From Hyaloperonospora brassicae (lineage: Eukaryota; Oomycota; Peronosporomycetes; Peronosporales; Peronosporaceae), in assembly GCA_947650285.1 (NCBI GenBank), contig CANTFL010001299.1, forward strand, positions 1 through 64,000: a stretch of 64,000 nucleotides of DNA, written 5' to 3'. The position numbers were made by a program, and so were the translations under genes. Below are positions 44,998 through 53,130 of this stretch, one piece after another. Each line of letters begins with the position of its first letter. The stretch's first letter is position 1. The notes under the pieces were generated by a model that saw only the letters and a list, made by a program, of their open reading frames with translations, ran no database searches and was not told the origin of the DNA.

Positions 44998-45520
44998 CAG
45001 TGCGCACGCAGCGCACTGCTAAACAAAACAAAGAGTCAGCAGAGAACTTCCTGCTGACTCGAGAAGCGGTAGTCCGTTTCGTTCAGGACTCCATCGCAAA
45101 TGCGGTGGACCGTCAGAAACGGAACGCAGACAAGAATGGAAGAGCAAATGTTCTTTCATTTAAGGTTAATGACCTAGTACTACTGTCTACGGTAAACCTA
45201 CCTGGACATGCAGTCACTAGTGTCGGCAGTAGTAAACTACTGCCGAAATACATTGGGCCATTTCGAGTGTTGCATCGCAAGGGCAATGCATACACACTCG
45301 AATTGCCACGTAGGATGCGCACGCATCCTACGTTTTACGTGGGGAGGCTTAGGTCGTACTGTCAGTACGAGCCTTCTTCTTCCGATGAAGATAGCCCCCA
45401 CGTTCAAGAACATCCATCAAGTTCTTGCGTTCGCGCTCCAGACGATCCGTCTGGTCGCGCAGATATGATACCTCGGTATTCAACCGAGTTATCTCTCCGC
45501 GAGCTGTCGCCAGCTCGCCG
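44745..45520 (+). CDS. Integrase C-terminus (acidic linker and GPY/F module) of copy E, -1 frame
   Basis: This frame begins DKGGGTRSSKNRFG over the G6 run and continues with an acidic stretch (VDQVDIDEEDH, IIDSDDDDD), a Lys/Arg-rich stretch, and LPKYIGPFRVLHRKGNAYTLELPRRMRTHPTFYVGRLR, a GPY/F module. It cannot be made as a separate protein from an ATG here, so it is the continuation of Pol after a -1 slip, or a lesion inherited by both D and E. It runs to about 45520, where a one-base deletion throws out the frame before the chromodomain. Confidence 0.7.
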
Positions 45521-46952
45521 AAAAGGAGCGGACATCCCGCTCGACCTGAAGCTGCGCCGTGGCATAATCGGCGCGATCCCTCGCCCGATCAGCCTCGTGA
45601 TCCTTGCGGTTCTTCCGCACGGTGTCGGTCAAAGCGTAGCGTCGGTCGCGCTCGTGCTTCAAGTCATCGCGCAATTCATCGATTGCGCGATCCATCTCGT
45701 AAGGGTCGAGATGGTGGGCCTGGGGTTCTGGAGGAGGTCTTTCCTCCTCCACCACATCCTTTGGTGGATGCTCACGGTGATCAACGCTTTCTAGTGGAGC
45801 GTATCTTGAATCACCGTGACGATTCAGGATCAAGGACGAGCTACCTCGTCCAGTGGCGGGGGTATCCACCCTCTTGGAACAGCTGGGAGCCCCGCTCTCA
45901 GCTGTTAATGGATGTTGAAGGTCTCGTCCGCCAATATGACGAGACCCATCCGATGAGTCCTGTGGCCCATCGGTAAACACGCGCCCTAGGCGCTTGTAGA
46001 CGGATTGCAAGTTTGCAATCGCGTCACGCATCTCCTCCGAGAGATGTGCCCTTCCCCAGGGCGAACTTAGGGAGTACACACCCCTATGTGCACGCTGCGA
46101 GTTGTCAACACAACTCGCACAAGGGTCTCCCCATGTGAGGCAAGGAATGCCTGCCTCACTCGATAAACAATGCAACCGGTACCTAGCACCGGTTGGCGTT
46201 CGCCGTTCGAACCTGAGGCGTGTTGCCTCAAGTTTCTTGAGCCACCCCTCTCGTCCAAAATTCTTGACGTTTTGGACGAACGCGTTCCACGCAGCCAAAA
46301 GCGATGTTTTGTCACGCTTTTGGTTGCTATTGTACCATCGATGTCTAAGGAAGACATCGAGATAAAAGTCTTCTTCAGCGCGAAAGTTCTTCGCGCTGGG
46401 ACTCAAGCCGTGAAGCTCGGTTGCATCGAATAAGGGTATTCGATGGTGTTGGCCTGTCTCGTGAGACAGGCTATTGATGAGCCGTTCGGGCAAACGCCAC
46501 GGCTTCAGCTCATCACGCTTCACAGTGGTACCTTTGTTGGTACCACGGCTGTCAGTATGACGATGGGTTGCACCATCGTCAAGTCGCTCGTGCGAAGGAG
46601 CACGAGCTGATTGCGGTGATGAGCAAACATACTCATCATCAGATTCGTCATCACTGCCGAACAGACTGTGTTGCAACTCACGAGTCCGTTCGTTCGGCAG
46701 TGGCCTTGGCGAATACTGAGGCGTCGCCGGTGAGCGAGACGCCTCTGGAGCATTGCCCGAGTCAGACACGTCTGACTCGCCAGAGTAGATGACCTCCACA
46801 TCGGGGTCATCGTACGCACGCGGCGTGATACCGCGTGCACCTGCAGCACCTGTTGCTGCAGGCGAAGAAGGGGCGGCAGACGACGAAGCGTCTGCCGCAG
46901 AGGCTTGCACAGCACCAGGCTGTGTGGGTCTTGAGTCACCTCGCATAGACAT
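45489..46952 (-). CDS. Antisense ORF (aORF) of copy E, 487 codons
   Basis: It is open on the strand opposite to gag-pol, starting at ATG 46952, 131 bases inside the 3' LTR. Residues 1-130 are Ser/Ala/Pro-rich and acidic (DDPDVEVIYSGESDVSDSG). A conserved-looking core at about 135-320 has KPWRLPERLINSLSHETGQ, DFYLDVFLRHRWYNS, LLAAWNAFVQNVKNFGREGWLKKLEATRLRF and four cysteines (SSEAGIPCLTWGDPCASCV region). A coiled coil is at the C-terminus (YEMDRAIDELRDDLKHERDRRYAL). The last residues (SFSASWRQLAER) are out of frame compared with copy D because of the deletion at 45521, which also breaks the chromodomain. No known family was recognised; role unknown. It is not a simple shadow: it is open for 1.46 kb while gag-pol there has stops beyond 45976. 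Confidence 0.7.
   Translation of the reverse strand: MSMRGDSRPTQPGAVQASAADASSSAAPSSPAATGAAGARGITPRAYDDPDVEVIYSGESDVSDSGNAPEASRSPATPQYSPRPLPNERTRELQHSLFGSDDESDDEYVCSSPQSARAPSHERLDDGATHRHTDSRGTNKGTTVKRDELKPWRLPERLINSLSHETGQHHRIPLFDATELHGLSPSAKNFRAEEDFYLDVFLRHRWYNSNQKRDKTSLLAAWNAFVQNVKNFGREGWLKKLEATRLRFERRTPTGARYRLHCLSSEAGIPCLTWGDPCASCVDNSQRAHRGVYSLSSPWGRAHLSEEMRDAIANLQSVYKRLGRVFTDGPQDSSDGSRHIGGRDLQHPLTAESGAPSCSKRVDTPATGRGSSSLILNRHGDSRYAPLESVDHREHPPKDVVEEERPPPEPQAHHLDPYEMDRAIDELRDDLKHERDRRYALTDTVRKNRKDHEADRARDRADYATAQLQVERDVRSFSASWRQLAER
45521..45976 (+). pseudogene. Chromodomain of copy E pol
   Basis: A Pro/Arg-rich linker is followed by DQRFLVERILNHRDDSGSRTSYLVQWRGYPPSWNSWEP, a full chromodomain (FLVERIL, YLVQWRGY, WEP), then LMDVEGLVRQYDETHP. 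In E it is separated from the GPY/F frame by a one-base deletion at about 45521-45526 relative to copy D. The whole domain lies on DNA also read in the opposite direction by the antisense ORF. Confidence 0.75.
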
Positions 46953-47070
46953 GTTAGCTATGCGAGGTCAAGCGGAAAGTGAGTGGAACGGACCAAACAA
47001 GTACTCCCTGTCCCAATGGTGGCCAACGGGTGGCCTCCATATTTCGATAGTCACACGGTGACTATCAGTT

Positions 47071-47082
47071 AAGGGGGGGTGA
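47071..47082 (+). other. Polypurine tract of copy E
   Basis: AAGGGGGGGTGA abuts the 3' LTR. Confidence 0.75.
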
Positions 47083-47472
47083 TGTAACGGGGCAGCCCGT
47101 TACATAATATTGTCACTTAAGGAAAGTGACAATAAAGAATATAAAGATGGATATTCTTTAAACAATATCACCGAAGCGGTGATATTGAAGGGTCGACCAG
47201 AAGGGTCTGTTCATTGGTTGATATCGTGATGATATCAACCCACCAATCGCCGCAAGACGCGCGCAATGAGTGGTGACGAGACGTCACCATACATGCAGTT
47301 ATATTAGTATAATTGAATTAAGTCAAACGAAGAGACAGTAGTTTAAAGACTTAATTTATTAATATAACAGTTCTACTTTTACCCTACCTACGCTTCCTCG
47401 CTCGCCACGTGTACGTCCGTCGGGGCACCCAAATCCCTTGCGTTAAGTTACGCAAGGGTGTGCCCCGTTACA
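47083..47472 (+). repeat. 3' LTR of copy E (390 bp)
   Basis: Same length and, by eye, the same sequence as 39495-39884. It is followed by the AACAA duplication. Confidence 0.95.
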
Positions 47473-47477
47473 AACAA
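47473..47477. repeat. Target-site duplication of copy E, right
   Basis: AACAA, identical to 39490-39494. Confidence 0.85.
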
Positions 47478-49080
47478 GGTCTGCGGATATGTGTACAACG
47501 GCGTAGAATGGGAAATAAATGTGATAAATGTAGTTAGATGGAGATCTCGATCATGCACACAGCAACCCATCGCAGTGAAACAGGTTGCTCCCACGACCCT
47601 TCACAGTATATCAGTTCCTCCTTGCAGATCTTCACGGTCGTTAGAGTCACTGCCTCTTCACGGCGGCGGTTCCTGTGCGCTCAATGCACATGATCTTCCA
47701 ACAAAACAGGCCTCCCAGCCATGCGTCCTCTGTCCCCTAAAGAAAATTCTAAAGCGCGAGCGCAGCCCAGCCTTTCGGTAAAGAGTGCGCACACAATTGT
47801 AACCCTGGACTTGGTCAACGGTCCTTCTCACGTGGCCTCCCGGGCGTACCCCGTGACGCCTTGCTGGTAGTTATGAGCCAGCAGAATGAGGTACGCGGTA
47901 GGCGACAGTTCGTGTCGCTGTAAAGGACCGAGGTAGTTTCCACAACACAGACAACTCGAGGAGTGATCAGTAGCTATAATTGACACTCTGTTTCTTACTC
48001 TGTAATGAATTGTGCACATAAACTTTCGCAATACACAAACGCCCCAACGGCATTTCATAGGAGTAGATCGAAGATGGCAAAATGCAAAGCGGACATATGT
48101 TGGCCCTTAGTTCGCCGTCCCCTTCTTGCTACCCTAAGCCTACTAACCTCTTCGACTACACACTCGCAATCGCCACATCGCGCATTACTGTTCGTGTAGC
48201 AACGTGTTAGTTATCGTCACGTCGCGCATTTCTAATCGTCTGATCGTACATTTTGTTTTGGCCAAGACGCTCCTTCAAAACAACAGTTTGTCAGCTAGAC
48301 ATGCAGATTTAATCGCCAGCAGAGTTCAAGCATCCTTGTTGGTGTCCTTTGCCAGCATAATGGGCGCAGTGCTACCTCCAACAAATGTTTGCGATTGAAT
48401 CTAGCGCGTTGGTGCTTGTATGTTATTTTACTAAGAGGCTGTCAGGCCGACAGATCACCGTAAGGTGCGTCGGCGCTTTAGTAAGGGCAAGACAGTCGGT
48501 CCTAATGATGCATGTTGGTTTTCGTGTATAACACTCTGGCTTTTATTTTCGAGTGGTAAACATCGAAGCTTGAAGATCACTAGTTGCTTCACCAACGATG
48601 CATTTATGTGTATGTCCTCTGATTATTTTGTATCAACAAATGCTCCAAGCAAACACTACATCAGCTAAGTAGAATATGTATTTGGTGCCGAATGATCTTT
48701 TTAACAGCGTTATATCCGATTGTTGGAGATGAGGGATCAATGACATAAGGGCAAGTGTGGAAGCAGTGGTGTCGACATGACGATCGAAGCGGACTTGTTG
48801 TTGTAAGCAGAAAGTGCAACTGACGTGGCACAAAACGGCCGCGACAACATGCGAAGCGACGTCAAATCGTAAAGCGTCCGACGACAGCAGGGTGAGATCC
48901 CCCCGAGTCGAGCTGAATAATCCTAACGCACGCAACCCTACACCTATTTGTACCTTCCCGGGAATGTAAGCACGCGAGGTCTACGTTTCTCCGACTGGAT
49001 AGTCTTTGCGGATGTTGTCCAATCGTTATTGGATTTTTCTGCGTGGTGGTCCGACAGACTTTTTCGCGACGCTGTCAAAA
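47478..49080. other. Probable host intergenic DNA, no gene recognised
   Basis: Only short frames occur (up to 107 codons at 47458-47781 plus and 100 codons at 48633-48935 minus). They show no domain, signal peptide or start context that persuades. There are no LTR-like ends. Confidence 0.4.
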
Positions 49081-49083
49081 TCG

Positions 49084-49090
49084 TCATTCC
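49084..49090 (+). promoter_or_regulatory. Oomycete-type initiator-like element
   Basis: TCATTCC fits the known oomycete initiator (TCATTYY). It lies 51 bases before the ATG of the cysteine-rich gene, which is the usual distance for oomycete transcription starts. A seven-base motif can occur by chance. Confidence 0.4.
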
Positions 49091-49140
49091 GCAAGTTGCC
49101 ACCCAGGTCGATCATCTCTCTGAAACTCGAACCAGAAACG

Positions 49141-49557
49141 ATGCGTGCTTCCGGCAGCTTCATCCTTTTCGTCGCTGCCGCCGGCTCTATTCCTGCGGCC
49201 TTCTCCATTCCTGCCGTATTAACGTTCGACAAATTTCCACCATGTGCAGACGATCCCATTTGCAAGGTGGAGAATGTTGGTGGAATACAACTCGACTTGA
49301 TCACCGAGCTATGTAGTTCCAGTTTTGATCCTCGCTGCTGTTCCAAATTCTGCAAAGGAAAGGGCTGCGACTCGGTCCCTAATTTCGATTGCCCGCCACA
49401 CGATGGTGATGATGGGGCTCACTTTTCTGTTTACTGCGGCAATCTTGATCAGAGCTATTCGACGGATTTCGACGGTTGTTGCCGCAAATGCTGCTCCTCG
49501 CCTGCTATAGGCTCGACTTGCCACATTGACTCCGGTTATGAGTTACACGATGTCTAG
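49141..49557 (+). CDS. Small cysteine-rich secreted protein (138 aa), function unknown
   Basis: The ATG at 49141 opens a classical signal peptide (RASGSFILFVAAAGSIPAAFS), with likely cleavage near residue 22-25. The mature part of about 115 residues has 14 cysteines, many paired (RCC, FC, GCC, KCC), an acidic bias and no membrane segment after the signal. The frame is open further upstream (49006), but those residues lack a signal and the internal ATG gives the better protein. It is the only frame in the window that looks like a host gene. Small cysteine-rich secreted proteins are often apoplastic effectors in oomycetes; no specific family was recognised and the role is not shown. It lies between element E and decayed LTRs. 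Confidence 0.6.
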   Translation: MRASGSFILFVAAAGSIPAAFSIPAVLTFDKFPPCADDPICKVENVGGIQLDLITELCSSSFDPRCCSKFCKGKGCDSVPNFDCPPHDGDDGAHFSVYCGNLDQSYSTDFDGCCRKCCSSPAIGSTCHIDSGYELHDV

Positions 49558-50664
49558 AGCACCCCGAGTCAAGAACATGCGGAGAAGGTCCTTCACTTGG
49601 TTGTTTCGACGCCGCGTGAGTGCAGCATCCGAGAGGTAGCAGCAGATAACAAGTAGTGGCCGTCAATTGGAAGAAAATGGTTACCATCGCTTTGTCTTGT
49701 CTCCGTTCTTGTCTTGTGTCATTATTCTTGTTTAATTGCGCTCTCTAGTTGCAAGACATTGCTTCTGTCGACTCTTCAGAGAAGCAAGTCAATGGAAGAT
49801 TAATTCAACTCCTTATAGCTTTTTTTTCATCTTCATGGCTCAAATGTAGTACCTTCGTCGCATTAAGTAGTGTACGCTCGATGAAGGAGCTTCATTTCGT
49901 GGTCTCAGGATCTGCATGAGGTTAATTGTATCACACACGCAGAAAGGTAGAGCTATGCCAGTCTGACCGCGAATTATGTTCGTGCAGCACACAATGAATG
50001 CTACTGAAGATGACACACGTTTGCTGGCTACACGAGCCAAACCCGTTGCTGGTAGCGCACCGGAGATGTCTCGTAGCTCAGAGCCAGCAGCTTGTGCAGG
50101 CAAGAGGTGCTCGAGGAACGCGAACGGATTGAACAAGGTGAAAAGCGTCGCCAGGAATATAATGATGGCTACCTCCAACACCAAAGCAAGAAGCAGCATC
50201 GTCACGAGCGCCAAAGCGGCAAGGTTTTTTTGCTGTCGTCTGAAGACAAAGACACCGATGGTCTAAGCAATATCTTGCTAATTAAGAAAACCACTTTAAT
50301 AGGAAGATGCGTCAGTAGCCAAATTAGCCAGCGACATGCGGCTGCTTCTGCTTGTATAATCAGCTGCATTATCGTCCATTCTACTTCTGCTCAAGCTCTT
50401 CCTCAACGCAATAGCATCCGTCGTTCTAGTCAATGTCTTGTCGTTTCTCCAACAATACAAACAACACGCTAACGCTGCACCAGAGCCCCCCCCAACATGA
50501 CATCTAACACATTTTCACCAACAAAAGCAAGTAACATACTATCCAGACAAACGCTTTCCACTATCGTAACGACCTAATCCGATATACTCCACGCTGGTGC
50601 GACATTTCGCAGGCCACAAACGGCCGTGCCCCATCGTCAAGCATGGAAGTCGTGGCGTCAAAAG
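49558..50664. other. Region after the cysteine-rich gene, no clear gene
   Basis: A 124-codon hydrophobic minus-strand frame (49840-50214) lies opposite charged plus-strand frames (49976-50266, 50092-50472). None begins with a signal peptide or shows a domain. It may hold the decayed remains of a gene. Confidence 0.35.
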
Positions 50665-51098
50665 TCTAACGGGGTGAGCCCATTACATAAAATTTATACG
50701 AATGTATCAGTTTTCAAATACTATTCATTTAAATAGTATTAAATCGACATTGCCCGAGGAGGTGTGATGTTGGCGAAATCTTATCCCCGAGGGAGATATT
50801 CTAGGGTATTCCACTTTCTGGTGTATGTAGACGCTACATCAACCAAATTGACCACCATTCGCTAATGGATGCGCGCAATGGGTGGTGAGCAAGGTGCCCA
50901 CATAGACGATGGTGGTTTAAAATCGCTTGATTAAGACGAAAGATGATTTATAAAGAAACACAAATATATTATATATCAGCTCTACTTTGCTCTTAGACAG
51001 AGCTTTCGGGTTCTGTTGTTTCGGTTGCGCTTTTTTTACACGTGTACGCGACGTCAGTAGCACACGGCCTTGTATACAGTCAACACAAGGTAATGTCA
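50665..51098 (+). repeat. Decayed LTR related to the D/E family
   Basis: It starts TCTAACGGGGTGAGCCC against TGTAACGGGGCAGCCC of E. It keeps GCGCGCAATGGGTGGTGA, ATATATTATATATCAGCTCTACTTT and CACGTGTACG blocks in the same order as the E LTR. No coding part of the element follows, so it is a solo or truncated old LTR. Confidence 0.6.
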
Positions 51099-51329
51099 GT
51101 CATCTGGCAAAAGCGTGATCTTTTACATCAGGAGATTAACACTTCTGTGAATACACGAAATGCCAGGATCGACAAGCTACCAAAAGAATTAAGTTATAAG
51201 CTACTCCCGACCGGTTGATCGAGTGGCTTCCTACTGTTCCACCGATTGAAGCATATCCACTGTGAGCCTAAGCTTTACCTTTGACAAGGCCTCCACATCT
51301 CATTCTCCGTTCTAGTCTACCGAAGAGTG

Positions 51330-51400
51330 CTACTCGCCAGCCGACGAGTGCATAAGGTGAGCCAAGGTTTATGCGCGGTATCGCCCCCCCCCCCCCGAAA
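51330..51400 (+). repeat. Fragment resembling the A/B/C LTR 3' part
   Basis: CCAGCCGACGAGTGCATAAGGTGAGCCAAGGTTTAT-type sequence parallels LTR A near 7038-7085. A run of 13 C follows at 51384-51396. The match is short and diverged. Confidence 0.35.
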
Positions 51401-51500
51401 GTCGTAAGTCCGGCACAGTGATTTTTTTAAAGGATTATCATCTAGATTTAAGATCCACTCCACCACAGTACTATAGCTTTCGCGTCAATAAAGCCTTAAA

Positions 51501-51880
51501 TTTAACTAAGTAGCCCGTCAAATGATATTGTTCAAAGATTATGTTGAATATTTTCTAAAAATATAACTGAATACACTGATATAGTTGAGACGAACCAAGA
51601 TTCTACTCACGGGTTGATTTTGTGTTTAATTAATAAACTAATCCCTTTTCGACGCGCATAATGGGTGGTGTGTAGACGTCATCACAAATTTAACCGCATT
51701 ACTATGATTAAGTTGTACCAAATAGGAACCAAGCGATATTTGGTTGAAATCGATCAAACCTATCATAGTTAATTTGAATTATTTTGAGAACCAGTTTTAC
51801 TTTTGCTGTAACCAAATTCTCTATCTTAGTCGTACACCCCTTCTCTGTGCATGCATGGAGAGATCTGGGCCATATACTCT
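51501..51880 (+). repeat. Second decayed LTR related to the D/E family
   Basis: It begins TTTAACTAAGTAGCCCG, aligned to the E LTR start, and keeps AATGATATTG, GCGCATAATGGGTGGTG and TTTTACTTTTGCTGTAACC blocks in order. The end is uncertain. Confidence 0.5.
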
Positions 51881-51919
51881 ATTGTTGTCAATGAGTGTTA
51901 ATTCGCACTAGTTGTCCAG

Positions 51920-52947
51920 TGTGTTATAGACGCTAGTCAGATCTGTGGTAATATAGTCTCAACGTAACAATACAACAATCGCCAAACTAGTCAGCGCAGT
52001 TGGGCTTGTACGTCGGGTCAATTTCCTTCGCAACTCGTCCCTTTGGGTTCAGTTGTGGCTTTCGCCCAGCTGAATACCTCCGACCACTCACACTTCTTTC
52101 CAGAAGACTGCCTATGCACATCAGTTTCCGTTCATCTAATCATGTGACCTCGTACCAATGGGTTGACGTCGGCGTTATCACGCTTTTACAGGTCACCAGG
52201 CTCAGAATACGCCCGACTAGAAGACTTACGGTGTCCTTAGTTAAAGCCCATCGGCTCGTCGCTCGACGATTCTTTGGACAGTGTCGTCTATTGAGTCACC
52301 GGATCGTCGTACGACGTTACTTAAAGCGGTCTCGTCTACTGGTTCACCGGACGCCGTTACTGAGTCTTAAAGCGGCGCCGTCTATTGGGTCACCGGCTCG
52401 CCGTGCGACTAGACTTAAAGCATTGCCGTCTACTGGGTCACCAACTCGCCGTGCGACAATACTTATTTTTTGTTGGAAGGGAGTAATGCCCACCCTGGGC
52501 CGACTTAATGTTGGCGCTTCTACTCGAGATATCTACACGCTATGCTCCTCGAGGCTCGACAGTAGGCATAATCCAGACCACGCAGGGACTTAATTCAAAA
52601 TTGTACACGTGTCTTGGACTTGGAAAATTCTGCTCTGTATTGATTATATCTTATTCTCTTCCTGGTTTCAAAAGAACCCTTGAGTGGTTCTCCTTCATCC
52701 CCTCAGTCTTCCTATACTAATGCCCAGTGAGATGGAAAATTAATCATCTTGATCTCTCGTCGCGGCTTGGTTCAACGGGCCTTCGCTTATCGAGTCCGAA
52801 ACCATCGAGTCTTGGTTCGTCGATTCTTGGCTCACCGAGGCTTGCCTTGTCAGTTTTTTCGTCATCAGGTCTTCCCTTGTCAATTATTCCCTCGTCGAGT
52901 CTTGTATCCTCGGTATCCCCTCGTCGTTTCTTACTTTGTCGAGTCTT
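51920..52947 (+). repeat. Left arm of a 1028-bp inverted repeat
   Basis: It matches the reverse complement of 56836-57863 with only a few substitutions and no visible indel. The outer end is TGTGTTATAGACGC (TGTACTATATACGC in the right arm), which looks like an LTR end. Inside are four tandem units of 46-48 bp (52286-52442). The inner edge is abrupt; beyond it the two sides share only patches. The 197-codon frame here (52000-52593) is repeat DNA rather than a gene. Confidence 0.8.
52286..52475 (+). repeat. Tandem repeat, four units of 46-48 bp
   Basis: Anchors of the form GTCTAYTGGGTCACC occur at 52286, 52334, 52380 and 52428. Each is followed by a CGNCGTNCGAC-like block and ACTTAAAGC. The same array is mirrored in the right arm at about 57341-57497. 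Confidence 0.75.
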
Positions 52948-53130
52948 CGCACGTCGATTTTGGCTCTATTAAGCTTCTACGGGCCAGCTATCCTTCATCG
53001 AGTATTCACTCGTTCAGATTTTGAATCGTCTAGGCCTCTATTGTTAAGTCTTGGCTCGTCGAGTCTTCCTTTGTCAAGATTTGATTCGTCGAGTTTTCCT
53101 CGCCGAGCTCGATGTGCTCCGGATTCTCTG
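52745..53130 (+). repeat. Degenerate short tandem motif TCGTCGAGTCTTG
   Basis: The motif TCGTCGAGTCTTG and variants recur about every 17 bp or multiples of it from 52745 to 53130. The reverse complement does so from about 56740 to 57030. It continues past the sharp edge of the inverted arms on both sides, so the arms once extended further. Confidence 0.6.

Larger units (their letters stand above)
39495..47472 (+). mobile_element. Ty3/Gypsy chromovirus copy E, complete and recent
   Basis: The copy is 7978 bp with two 390-bp LTRs that I could not tell apart by eye, a perfect AACAA duplication, a primer-binding site, a polypurine tract, an open gag (384 codons), an open pol through the integrase core (1287 codons) and an antisense ORF (487 codons). 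Short hairpins are spread through the whole element. Defects found are a shared -1 frame change at 44753-44758 and a private one-base deletion near 45521. Confidence 0.95.

Noticed and set aside
30851..47472. D and E as the two arms of one giant inverted transposon
   Set aside because: Each has its own pair of LTRs, its own 5-bp duplication (ACCGG/ACGGG and AACAA) and a different level of decay, so they are two insertions.
49840..50214. 124-codon hydrophobic membrane-protein-like frame on the minus strand
   Set aside because: Hydrophobicity arises from reading Lys/Glu-rich plus-strand codons in reverse; no family or start support.
49976..50266. Possible RxLR-type effector remnant (EDDTRLLATR)
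   Set aside because: No signal peptide in frame upstream, a stop just before, and the motif is not a true RxLR followed by dEER; too weak to call.
51384..51396. Run of 13 C as a regulatory or structural signal
   Set aside because: An isolated homopolymer in decayed repeat DNA; it may also be a sequencing-length artefact.
52000..52593. 197-codon open frame, nearly identical at 57190-57783 on the minus strand
   Set aside because: It spans the four-unit tandem repeat and has no domain; conservation is explained by the inverted repeat itself.
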